Source: Lichenostomus cassidix
Lineage: Eukaryota > Chordata > Aves > Passeriformes > Meliphagidae
Direction of reading: 5' to 3'
DNA length: 64,000 nucleotides
NCBI GenBank assembly: GCA_008360975.2
Contig: CM039184.1
Location: 37,435,797 to 37,499,796 of the forward strand
Shown: piece after piece, positions 22,273-31,800 of the stretch
Layout: each line of letters begins with the position of its first letter
How positions within the stretch are numbered: the first letter of the stretch is position 1
The notes under the pieces: model-generated
What the model was told of the DNA's origin: nothing
What the model saw: the letters and a program-made list of their open reading frames with translations, nothing else
The model's database searches: none
Program-made: the position numbers and the translations under genes

Positions 22273-22936
22273 GCTATAGTGGTGTGCGCCCTATTAGTAG
22301 AAGAAGCCCGAAAGATCACCTTTAATGGAAATCTCCATGTATTTACCCCCCCATAATATTAGAACAGTTTTACAACAAAAAGCAAAGAAATGGATATCCG
22401 ATTCTCGTTTATTGAAATACGAGGGCATTCTACTAGAAGCCCCGAATCTACAAAATCCTGCGCAGTTTCCATATGGGCATCCACAAATAGAAGGCTTGGG
22501 GCACGATTGCTTACAGACTATAGAAGAACAAACAAAGATAAGACCAGACCTAAGTGAAGAAGCACTAGAATTAGGGGAGAGGCTGTTTATAGACGGATCC
22601 TCCCGAATGGTAGATGGGAAAAGGAGATCAGGGTACGCTATAGTAGGAGGTAGTGATTTACACATCATCGAATCGGGACCCCTGGACCCCTCCTGGTCGG
22701 CCCAAGCGTGTGAACTATACGCCCTCTTGAGGGCCCTAACTCTACTGACTGATAAAGAAGGGACCATTTATACCGATTCAAAGTACAGTTATGGGAAGGT
22801 ACATACCTTTGGGAAGGTTTGGGAAGAAAGGGGGCTGAGGAACTCACAAGGGAAAGATTTAATACATCCCCAATTAATCCAAGAAGTATTGAAAGCATTG
22901 AGAAAACCTTCACGTCTAGCGGTCGTCCATACTTAG
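22273..22936 (+). pseudogene. pol: pol remnant: RT connection and RNase H, frameshifted and stopped
   Basis: The connection region begins in the gag-pol frame. At a seven-C run (22345-22351) the coherent frame shifts and continues to TAG at 22934-22936. RNase H landmarks are present: FIDGSS (first Asp), CELYALLRAL (Glu) and IYTDSKYS (Asp). The fourth catalytic position lies beyond the premature TAG, after which GHQKG still reads in frame. The fragment is therefore a truncated RNase H without RT activity. The C-run shift could in principle be a sequencing error; the TAG is harder to explain that way. Confidence 0.85.
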
Positions 22937-23462
22937 GGACACCAAAAAGGGCTAGGAAGGTATAAATACGTCCTAGTCTTGGTAGATCATCTCACACACT
23001 ACATAGAAGCAAACACTACATAGAAGCAAACACTACATAGAAGCAAACACTACATAGAAGCAAACACTACATGGAAGCACACACTACATGGAAGCCTCTC
23101 CTACCACTCGAACCACTGCCCAAGCAGTAGTAAAGATATTGCTCGAACACGTAGTACCCCGGTATGGCGTTCCAGAAGCAGTAGATATTCATCAGAGGCC
23201 CTGGGACTCCGATGGGAACAACATACTCTCTGGCACCCACAGAGCTCTGGCAAAGTAGAAAGAATGAATGCTGAAATAAAGAAGCATTTAGCTAAGTTAA
23301 CTATAGAAACTGGACTCCCATGGATCAAATGTTTACCCTTAGCCCTTTTACATATCAGAACCCAACCCAGGGTAGATATTGGCATCTCCCCCTTTGAAAC
23401 GTTACGAAAAACTATATTTGTCAATTGGCAAAATATAAAAAGGATCTATGGGAAAAAGGGGT
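22937..23462 (+). pseudogene. pol: pol remnant: integrase core, deleted, frameshifted, with repeat expansion
   Basis: After GHQKG the sequence jumps directly to the integrase core strand bearing the first catalytic Asp (VLVLVDHL), so the end of RNase H and the HHCC zinc domain are missing. A 17-bp unit is then repeated about six times, breaking the frame. The frame after it carries the helix before the second Asp, followed by an apparent small deletion and stop. A third frame from about 23220 holds HPQSSGKVERMN with the catalytic Glu, then ends at TAA. No functional integrase can be produced. Confidence 0.85.
22996..23096 (+). repeat. 17-bp tandem repeat, about six copies, within integrase
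   Basis: The unit ACACTACATAGAAGCAA is repeated at 22996, 23013, 23030, 23047, 23064 and 23081. The first four are identical, and the last two carry TGG for TAG and other changes. A single copy fits normal integrase, so five extra copies (85 bp) shift the frame. Confidence 0.95.
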
Positions 23463-23676
23463 ACTAACACAACGACCCCCACTAAATATTTCTTTACATC
23501 AGATCGAGCCTGGCGATTGGGTACTCATAAGAACCTGGAAAGAAATTCCCCTGCAGCCACGGTGGGACGGACCCTTCCAAGTTCTGCTAACCACCCATAC
23601 TGCGATTCGAACAGCAGAACGTGGATGGACTCATGCAAGTTGTGTAAAAAGACCGGTTGATCTACCAAAAGAGTAG
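23425..23676 (+). pseudogene. pol: pol remnant: integrase C-terminal (GPY/F-like) domain
   Basis: This 83-codon frame is in another phase from the preceding integrase segment. It carries the gammaretroviral integrase C-terminal signature: PGDWVLIRTWK, then WDGPFQVLL and the stretch ending WTHASCVKRP, and stops at TAG (23674-23676). The domain normally contacts DNA and chromatin. It lacks a start of its own in the genomic RNA. Confidence 0.85.
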
Positions 23677-23712
23677 AAAGTGACTGGAGCACCTAGAGAT
23701 TTGCGCCTTAAG

Positions 23713-23724
23713 ATCTCTAAGCAG
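23713..23724 (+). promoter_or_regulatory. Candidate splice acceptor before the cysteine-rich ORF
   Basis: ATCTCTAAGCAG ends in AG four bases before the ORF's ATG at 23728 and has a modest pyrimidine run. Splicing from a leader donor to here would make this ATG the first in the message. The match is only fair. Confidence 0.3.
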
Positions 23725-23727
23725 TAA

Positions 23728-24582
23728 ATGGACGAGTGGCAGCATTGCACCTCCTTGCCAGGCTGCGTCCGTCCGGGGTGCCAACCCATAAAGAAGTGGT
23801 GTTCAGGGTGGGAAAACGCTTATATAACCTGCAAATTCCCTGGGACGGAAGTAACCTTACCCCCTGCAATTTCCCTGAAGCTTAGAAACCACCCCACAAG
23901 CTTACCTAGAGATAGGTTGGGACACGTATACAATTGTGATGTACGCATAATATGTGCTGAGGATTCTTGCCGCCTTTGTTATCCATTTATTTGCTATCGC
24001 TGTATAGTATGTCAGGAGAAATGGTGGACCCATTGTTATGAAGGTCGATCTCCATCAGGAATTTGTAGACAGTGTTGGGTGTTACAACGTAGCCAAACTG
24101 AGGGGCTCCTAAAATTCTTAACAGCTCGGGGTGATATCACCTTTGATAGTGAAAGGTGGTGGGAAATTTATGCTTACGGAATTAACCCATCATACTATTG
24201 TTATCATCCAAATGAGCAACAGCCCTTTGTAATCCAAATTGTAGAGGGTCTCTGTCGCCAAAAGGTACCTGCTATCTGCTGCCGAGCGCCTGCCGTCAAG
24301 GCACAAAAGTGGCCGGCTCTCCTAGCCAGAGCTGCTAGGTGCGTGGGAAAACCGTGTCAGGAATCTTGCCTCAAGTACTATTCTTGCTGCCGAGAAGATG
24401 GCTTACCCCGTGGCTTGCAGCAACCAAGTCGACGGGCGAGGCAGAGGAATAAGAAAAGAGGGGGACCTGCAAACCCAGAAGCCGAGGCAGCAGAAAAAGC
24501 AGGAAGACAGGTACGAGACCCAGAAAATCGGGCCTGGGACCAAAGGATTATGGAAAAAGAAATGCCCAGAGAATGGGAATAA
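23728..24582 (+). CDS. Unrecognised cysteine-rich, basic-tailed proviral protein, 284 aa
   Basis: I do not recognise this protein. It lies between the integrase end (51 nt upstream) and env, which it overlaps by 185 nt in another frame. An in-frame TAA immediately precedes the ATG, so the start is well bounded, though -3 is T, a weak Kozak context. It has 24 cysteines (8.5%). A dense cluster at 81-116 contains CxxC pairs at C81/C84, C89/C92/C95 and C113/C116 plus C103, suggesting metal binding. A second cluster spans 176-221. Residues 235-244 (RRARQRNKKR) form an arginine-rich segment like nuclear-localisation or RNA-binding motifs, and the tail is charged. There is no signal peptide or membrane span. 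Layout resembles regulatory proteins of complex retroviruses, but that is only analogy. A captured host fragment or chance ORF is less likely given its length in a recently inserted element. Confidence 0.7.
   Translation: MDEWQHCTSLPGCVRPGCQPIKKWCSGWENAYITCKFPGTEVTLPPAISLKLRNHPTSLPRDRLGHVYNCDVRIICAEDSCRLCYPFICYRCIVCQEKWWTHCYEGRSPSGICRQCWVLQRSQTEGLLKFLTARGDITFDSERWWEIYAYGINPSYYCYHPNEQQPFVIQIVEGLCRQKVPAICCRAPAVKAQKWPALLARAARCVGKPCQESCLKYYSCCREDGLPRGLQQPSRRARQRNKKRGGPANPEAEAAEKAGRQVRDPENRAWDQRIMEKEMPREWE
24379..24394 (+). promoter_or_regulatory. Candidate env splice acceptor
   Basis: A pyrimidine-rich TATTCTTGCTGCCGAG ends in AG three bases before the env ATG. A splice from a leader donor would deliver env as the first good AUG. 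Prediction only. Confidence 0.3.
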
Positions 24583-26488
24583 AATAAACGGCCTCCATAA
24601 TAGGCGGGGAAACTACTATCTCCCATTAACACTGCTTGCATTACATATGTTATGCTCCAATGGGGTAGCCAGTGTTGTAACCACACATCAACCCTTTAAA
24701 TGGACACTGGTAAATTGGGAAAATCAGAAAACAATTCAAACTCAAACTGTCCCTGGAGCGCCAAGCTTTAATGTAACCTCATGTGACCTGATTAATTATC
24801 CAACCTGTTATGATTCAGAGCTCCGAGCAAAGGGCTGGGTGGGACCCCGAGGCTACTATATGTGCCCCAGCACTGCACCAGGACGTAGTTACTGTAACTC
24901 TCCAAACTCATATTACTGTGCCTATTGGGGTTGTGAAACGATTGCTTATGCCTGGGCACCCGGAGGAGGAACAGATCCATTTATCAAGGTAGGGTGGGGT
25001 CCATATGGATGCACTCCACCTACTTATGATTCGCAGGGGGTCTCACCAAATGGAAACTGTAAATATATATACATCAATGTGACAAAACCCGAGGATTTAG
25101 GGTGGATGGTAGGTAAAACCTGGGGAGTGAAGCTCTGGTTTCCAGGACCTAGAGTAGATCCTGGGGGGCTCTTCTACATTAAAAAGGAACCTGTCCCACG
25201 GACTCCCGTCCAAGTAGGGCCAAGTCAAGAATTGCCCCAGGATAAAACAAGATCCCCCGTTGTATCACCAACTCCCACTGACATGAGCCCCACCTATTTA
25301 AGCTTGCCACCTACAAGAATACCAGACACATCAATAAGTAATACCCTGTGGAAAATGCTCAATGCTAGCTTCAACCTCCTTAACCGAACCCATCCAAAAT
25401 TCGTTAACGAATGCTGGTTATGTTATAGTGTGAAACCTCCGTATTATGAGGCTATAGCTGTCACAGGGAATTATACAATAAAACAAGATTTAAACCCATC
25501 TGAATGTAATTGGGAAAATACGGAAGAACAAAGTCCAGGGATAACCCTAACCAGCATAACGGGACAGGGCACCTGTGTGGGAAATGTACCAGTAAATAAA
25601 AGAAACATATGCAATACTACCTTGGTAAGCCCAAGTCAGCACTCAGGATGGCTAATCCCAGCACCCAATGCCAAGTGGGTATGCAACACCTTGGGAGTTA
25701 CCCCTTGTATATCAGTTAGACTATTTAACTTTACCAGTGATTACTGCATACAAGTGCTGATAGTACCAAAAATCCTATATCACCCTATGGACTTTGTGTT
25801 GAACTGGTACAAGACTACTGAACATCATATCATGCGGAGAGAACCTTTTACGGCTTTAACAATAGCTGTCCTCCTTACTGTGGGAGGTGTGGGAGCAGGC
25901 ACAGGTATAGCATCTCTCACGTTACAGAGTAAACATTTACAGGAACTCAGGTTAGCAGTAGATGAGGATATCCTAAAATTGGAAAAGTCAATAAACGCTT
26001 TAGCCAAATCAGTAAGATCATTGTCAGAAGTCGTACTACAAAATAGAAAGGGGCTTGATATTCAGTTTATGCAACAGGGAGGGCTATGTGTAGCCCTAAA
26101 AGAAGAATGTTGCACATATGTAGACCACACTGGAGTTGCAATAGACACCTTGGCAGAATTAAAGAAACAAATAGAAAGGCGAAGAAGGGATTACGAACAA
26201 AACAGTAGTTGGTATGAAACATGGTTCAATCAATCTCCCTGGTTCACCACCTTATTGTCCACTATTGCAGGACCCTTAATACTATTTATCCTAGTACTGA
26301 CCTTTGGGCCATGCATCTTTAACCGCTTAATCGCTATTGTGAAAAATCGCTTGGAAGCCGCTCATTTAATGCTTTTACAAACAAAGTATGAGAAATTAGA
26401 TGATGACCCTGAAACAAATAGTTTACTATGGTGTGAGCAAGAATTAAAAAGGTTCAATGAACAAATCAACAACAGTGCCAAGACCTGA
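24398..26488 (+). CDS. env: Envelope glycoprotein of endogenous gammaretrovirus, 696 aa, open
   Basis: Surface plus transmembrane envelope precursor, a class I fusion protein. The ATG at 24398 has A at -3 and G at +4. Residues 1-70 are an unusually long basic leader before the hydrophobic signal core (about 73-91). SU carries CWLC at 339-342; TM has CX6CC at C564, C571 and C572, the pair that links SU and TM in gammaretroviruses. A hydrophobic fusion-peptide-like stretch spans about 483-508, an immunosuppressive-like segment 548-566, and the membrane span about 615-641 with a cytoplasmic tail of about 55 residues. N-glycosylation motifs occur at 125, 227, 322, 329, 358, 406, 444 and 602. The SU/TM boundary reads IMRR, lacking a basic residue at P4 for the furin consensus. 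No frameshift is visible. Confidence 0.93.
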   Translation: MAYPVACSNQVDGRGRGIRKEGDLQTQKPRQQKKQEDRYETQKIGPGTKGLWKKKCPENGNKINGLHNRRGNYYLPLTLLALHMLCSNGVASVVTTHQPFKWTLVNWENQKTIQTQTVPGAPSFNVTSCDLINYPTCYDSELRAKGWVGPRGYYMCPSTAPGRSYCNSPNSYYCAYWGCETIAYAWAPGGGTDPFIKVGWGPYGCTPPTYDSQGVSPNGNCKYIYINVTKPEDLGWMVGKTWGVKLWFPGPRVDPGGLFYIKKEPVPRTPVQVGPSQELPQDKTRSPVVSPTPTDMSPTYLSLPPTRIPDTSISNTLWKMLNASFNLLNRTHPKFVNECWLCYSVKPPYYEAIAVTGNYTIKQDLNPSECNWENTEEQSPGITLTSITGQGTCVGNVPVNKRNICNTTLVSPSQHSGWLIPAPNAKWVCNTLGVTPCISVRLFNFTSDYCIQVLIVPKILYHPMDFVLNWYKTTEHHIMRREPFTALTIAVLLTVGGVGAGTGIASLTLQSKHLQELRLAVDEDILKLEKSINALAKSVRSLSEVVLQNRKGLDIQFMQQGGLCVALKEECCTYVDHTGVAIDTLAELKKQIERRRRDYEQNSSWYETWFNQSPWFTTLLSTIAGPLILFILVLTFGPCIFNRLIAIVKNRLEAAHLMLLQTKYEKLDDDPETNSLLWCEQELKRFNEQINNSAKT

Positions 26489-26497
26489 AGGGGGGAT
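26488..26497 (+). other. Polypurine tract before 3' LTR
   Basis: AAGGGGGGAT directly precedes the 3' LTR and overlaps the last base of the env stop, the standard site for plus-strand DNA priming. Confidence 0.85.
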
Positions 26498-26936
26498 TGT
26501 TATAAAGAGTTGATTGTTCATTGGAACCATTAATCCCCTAAAAAGGATTTTTAACCGGAGTAGAAGACCCTGCTAACAATTATGTACTAGTTATTTTCCA
26601 CAGGAAGATCTCAGCTACAAGATTGCAAAACAGCACCCCCTCTTCTGCAACGATTGCAAAAACGGCAACCTTTCCTCCATAACGAAATATGCTTCGTCTG
26701 CCGAAATATGCTTCATCTGCCTAACGACAGCCAAGACATGCGCAGAGTACAGCTCAAAACGGGAAGTTAGACAACTTAAAAGGCCACAAGACGCTCGACT
26801 GGGCGGGCGACAATAGGCGGAACTGCGCTTCCCCTGTCGACCCCAGCGCTGCTTTATCCTATCCTTTTGCTTGCTGTAATTAATAAATTTTGTAATTGAA
26901 CTCAGACCGATTGGCGTGGTCTCTCTATTGATAACA
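26498..26936 (+). repeat. Provirus 3' LTR (439 bp)
   Basis: Same length as the 5' LTR and identical to it on base-by-base visual comparison, including the 19-bp direct repeats, GC box and AATAAA. It is followed by CTTAC at 26937-26941. Confidence 0.97.
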
Positions 26937-26941
26937 CTTAC
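26937..26941. repeat. Provirus target-site duplication, right copy (CTTAC)
   Basis: Exact match to 19971-19975; marks the right edge of the integration. Confidence 0.95.
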
Positions 26942-28261
26942 TGTCTTAAACCAAGATTTATCAGAGAAAGGATAGAAAGAAAAAAAAAAAAAACAATGTA
27001 AATAACAGTTAAGTAAATTAAAATATGTCTGCTAAATGATATGAGGACTTTTGCTAGAAAGGAAAAACTAGCCTAATTATCCTGTGTTGATTTAAGCATG
27101 ATTTAAATTCTTGAATTTTGAACATCCTTTATTGCACTCATGAAAGTGAATCCCTCTAGATGCTGACAAGTCATTAGGCTGCCACATTTTCCTCTCTTGT
27201 ACTGAATACAAAAAATCACTGAACACTAATACTACTTAACTTAGGTATTACTCATTCAAATTATGCTCAGAAATCATTGAATTTTAATAATAACTATTCT
27301 CTTGAAACATACTAGGGATTTTCTGGCAATATTGTATTAATCTTCTTTGTGCTAAGCTCTTTGCTGAGACATAGCCTTGTTTTGAGAAGTGGTAATGGTT
27401 TCATCTCTTTCATCAAGGGAGGGTTCTACAATTTTTTTAATGCCTTATCACTTCTGAAACACTAGAACACACTGCTAATTTAAAGAAACAAAAGCAAACC
27501 AAGCTGTTTTCTTCTAGTTTCCCAAAAGAATTGCATTCCCCAGGTTGCTGAACTAGAGCATGCCTAGGCCAATAGATGCACCACACCCTACCAAATCTTA
27601 TCACTCAGAAAGCACTGCCCAAGTTTTTTCACTGGTTACCTACAGGTGAGAAACGCCTCCATACATCTAACAATCCCAGTTCTAATTTCTTGATGCTAAA
27701 ACTGGGGTTTTTTGCGTAGGAATCCTGTACTAATGACTGGGAAAGAACTAATTTAAGACATACCTTTTCAGTGAATTGACAAGCTGTTTAAATGCAGATT
27801 TTGTAGTATTTCACTCCACACAGAAGAAATGTTCTTAGTAACAAAACACAGTTGGATATATTTTGTATTCTCTATACATTTGGGTAGGAAGTTAAATTTC
27901 AGAAATAACAGAGAATGCAAGAGTCTTTTTTATTTTCTAAGCCTTTAGCTGGAAAAGAAGGGAGTTCCATTAATAAAGAAACATAATTCTGTCAAGCAGA
28001 ATACATAGAGCTGTAATATTTTACAATTTCCACACAATGTTTTACTAACTACTGAAATAAAAAGATACAAAAAAGTTTATTGTTTCTGTGATAAACAAAA
28101 CAAGGCTTAAAGGAAATTACTTTCTGGATTTACCAAATGAAAAATCATTTATGTTGGAGTTATTCAGGAAGAGGAATACTTACTGACTCCAGATCTTTTC
28201 TGGACACTTCTACATATTTTTCATGTTTTCATTAGATTTGTTAGTGTAAAAGTCATGTTCA
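26942..28261. other. AT-rich sequence with no recognised feature
   Basis: Flank between the provirus and the next LTR; a run of about 15 A starts near 26979, otherwise nothing recognised. Confidence 0.5.
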
Positions 28262-28266
28262 TTCTG

Positions 28267-28850
28267 TGTCTTGGATTGATGATATGATAATCCTTTATCC
28301 CCTATCGTTGGCTTATATGCCCAAGAAAGAAAAAAATGTGTAAAAATGTGTGGTCCTGTCTCTTTAACTGCACCCAGCCGCAGAGAGAAACGCGGGTTGT
28401 TTTGAAAACATTTTCTCCAAGCCTTGCTCCGGGGGAAGATTCGTGGCCCGGCAGAGACTGCGTGCTGGACGGGGGTCGGAGTGAGCTCTGTTCCCGTTTT
28501 TTCCATTCTTCTTCTTTTTCCTCGTTTGGACCCCTTCTCTTCGATCTGCTTTGCCACCCGGAGACCCAGGAGGGCCAGAGGACAGCAGAGCTCTCCAGGG
28601 AGCTCCACCCGGCCCCGGGTGGGGGCGAGGAGGAGAGGGACTGCGTCTGAGAAAAGGACTTTTTAATCAGGTTGAATAACTGCCTTTCACCTTGTTTTTC
28701 CCCTTCCCCTGTGCCTTGCAGGGCACTCTGCGTGGTTTTGTCAAATAAATAGTTTTTTCTTCACTTCCATCTAAGAGGTTCTGTTGGGGGAGGCGGTGTC
28801 GGGGCCCTTCGCTCTCGGAGGAGAGAGAGTCTTATCATTAACCCGGGACA
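28267..28850 (+). mobile_element. Solo LTR, avian ERVL-like, 5-bp duplication TTCTG
   Basis: A 584-bp block starts TGTCTTGGATTGATG and ends TTAACCCGGGACA, termini of the bird ERVL type. Perfect 5-bp repeats TTCTG flank it at 28262-28266 and 28851-28855. A TTATAT-like element near 28310 and a polyadenylation signal AATAAA at 28744-28749 fit plus orientation. The middle is GC-rich and open on both strands by composition; those frames are not genes. No internal retroviral sequence adjoins it. Confidence 0.85.
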
Positions 28851-28855
28851 TTCTG

Positions 28856-31800
28856 GAAGCATGTTGGTACTGCTTCTTAGTGAAGAAAGCTATACTGCTA
28901 TTAATATTTGCATAATAAAAGCTCCCAATAACTACTGCAAAACAATTAAGAGGCACTTTAGAGTAACACTTACCTGGTCTTTATCTCCTGTTTTTGAATT
29001 TGGCTTTCTACCAAAACTAATGTGTTTGACAAACATGGAATAATTATTTAAATGGGGAGGTTCCCTACATAATGTGCCCTATGGAAGAAAACTTAATTAA
29101 TGCAAATTAAAACTCATGACTGAAAGCTAGAATAGTCCACTTATTTTATTCCACCTTTATCAGCAAAGCTTATGGCATAAAATAAACTAACACTGAGCAG
29201 CCACCTAATGCCTGCTCGCCAGTGCAGAGCTCCAGAAGGGCCACAAGACCATTTCAGTATGTGTCTATTTATATGTTTGTGTGGCTGCACACTTGTGTAG
29301 GAACATGTGTAGATCTGTGTAGTACATAGGTATGTATATATACATATACATGCACAAATATAAAGTGTTTCGTCAGACTGAGAATTCCTGCAGACTAGAT
29401 GAGTTAGAAGTACAGTGTTCATAAATTGAAGAGATCTTCATCATGCATATGTTCCTTCTTTTTAAAATCATTGTTAATTTTAAGTGTTAAAATGTTTAAA
29501 TAGCAGAAACAAACTGTGGTAACATTGATGGTTATAAACTTTCTTCCACTGACCCAAACCATATTTGCACATGGTGAAGTGAGCCAAAAAGAGAGTTTAT
29601 ACACAAAAAATAAGGATTTGAATCTCAACTTCTCCACATTCCAGATGAGACCTAACTCTAAAATTATTGGCTGTTCTTAACATGGGACTTTTGGTCAAAG
29701 AGAGGAGAGGTAGGGATTAGGGGGTTTGTCTAAACATAGGGAAATTTTCATTTTAATGTAGAGCTAAAACTAATCTTTTAATGTATACTGGAAAAAAAAT
29801 GAATCTGGATAACCTTCATTTTGAATGGTATGTAACAAACCTCGACAGAATATATATTGAAAACTTACGTCTTTCAGCTATATTCTATTCCATAAATACT
29901 TCCAAGTCCCCATCCTCATTCTTATTTATACAAACTCCATTCCAATTATTTTGTCTATTTGAAGCATACATGGAATTGTTTATAAATTAAGCTTGATATA
30001 TATTTTGAATATCTTCTCCTTATCAGAGCTACATTGCTATCCTTTCTGGTGATGACAAGTCAAGTTTGGTAAAAATGCACAGAATCTTTCTTAGCACATA
30101 CCCATATACACCAGTCCTACCACTAATTACACACATGATAAGCATATAATTTCCATATCTCTTAATATTAAGTCTATTTAACTTTTAATTGGATTATCTA
30201 GAGGTGGTGAGACCAAAAACCTATATTCATATATGTAAGTATGTATATATATTGCCCCTCCAGTTTTAGAGACACTTCAAACAACAGCCAGCAAAAGTAT
30301 TAGAAAAGTAGTCCACAACTTTAAAAAATATTTGTTCCATGGATTTAAATCGTTGCATTTCTGCTTGATGTGATAGATATGAAAAGAACTTATCCAATGA
30401 GAGATGGGTGCCTTTAGTTAAGGTCTAACTTTTTTTAATGTCTAATTTTTTGCTTGTCTTGAAAGTAAAGGAATGACTCAGTCATCCTGTGCAGACAATT
30501 ATCCAAGGTAACTAAATTAGGAAAAAAAAAGAAAAACACCATCAGCTCCCTTCCTCTATTCACTAGAAATAGATAAATACCTCCAACAGTTAATAGAGAT
30601 CTGAAATGAGTTTCATAGTTTATTTATATTACAGAATCTTTTCATAATTATACAGGGAGTAAACCCTTGGTTTAGGCTAGCTACAACAAGTCCTAAGATT
30701 GAAAGTTTTGGAACAGGACCTAAGACCTAGCTGAAAGAAGGGAAGAACATCCTGAAGACTGAAATCACCTGGTTTAATTTTACAGTGCACTACCTTGATT
30801 ATTTTGAGAAGATGACCAATGAATGAATGACTAGAAATTTCAAAAAACTTTAAAAAGAAAAAAGTTGAAGAAAGCCTCAACCTTAGATCAAGCATGCAAA
30901 GCAGTAATAGAATAATGGAGCTGTAATGCTCTAATAATATCTCATCTTTTACCATCATACAAATATTAATAATAATAACAATATGAATAATAATAATTTC
31001 CTATGTAGGAAATAATTTGTATATTTTAAGTGGTGACTTCTGCAATGGACATTACATTATGTGAAATTTTAGACATTAAAGGCTATAAAGATCTTTGTCT
31101 ATATCTTTAGAAGAGTGTGGCAAATGAAGGCCAGAGTCATTTAAGAATCTAACTCTTACTGAAAATGACTGATAATTTAATTTTTTTTCTAATTCCTACT
31201 CACGCTATATTGTCTTTATTTTGCATAGCAGCATTTTTGATGTTTCCATGTAAGAGTGTTTGCTTTGTTTTAGAGAAGGCAAACTTGTCTTCAGCCACAT
31301 ACTCCATGAAGTAAACTTGAAGAAACAGTGACCTGTATGGATCTCATCAGCAACACGTGATCTCTTGCTCAGATAGCACCTAAAACTACCACCACGTTCA
31401 CTGACTTGCCCAACTTTCTGCTTGATAGAATTCACTGTGGTGCTATTGAAATAGTTTTATTTACGTTTTATAAATGGCATCAAGCAATGCTTTCTTGTTA
31501 CAGTAGTGACTAGCTGTTAATCAAAAGTCAGCCTTGGTCTATGTCAATGTTCTCTGAGTCTGCTCTTCCTACAATTGTTAACAGAGTAAGTTTTGATAAC
31601 CTCATTTTGTAAAAGTGCCATATCACAGTAGCTTTTTTGAGTGTGTTACAGACTTTTTTATGAAATAATTTAGAGATTTTGCCTTCAACTGTTTTGACTA
31701 CAAAAAGCTAGAGTTTCTCAAATGCTGTTGTGGTTTTTTTTAATGCCAAATAGCTATCTAGATGATCCATGGTAACTTTCAGGAAAGGAATTATGTTTCT

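Larger units (their letters stand above)
19976..26936 (+). mobile_element. Endogenous gammaretrovirus-like provirus, pol-defective, with extra ORF
   Basis: This 6961-bp provirus has the order LTR - tRNA-His PBS - gag - pol remnants - cysteine-rich ORF - env - polypurine tract - LTR. The two 439-bp LTRs appear identical and the CTTAC duplication is perfect, so the insertion is recent. Gag has one CCHC zinc knuckle and a PPPY late motif, the gag-pol boundary is UAG in the same frame, and Env has CWLC plus CX6CC; all are gammaretroviral traits. Roughly 2 kb of pol is missing compared with a complete member. The extra 284-aa ORF between pol and env is not expected in simple gammaretroviruses. Confidence 0.95.

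Noticed and set aside
22996..23096. CRISPR-like array
   Set aside because: Units are directly abutting without spacers, in a eukaryotic provirus; it is a minisatellite.
28210..28608. 132-codon antisense frame and overlapping sense frames
   Set aside because: All lie within the GC-rich middle of the ERVL-like LTR.
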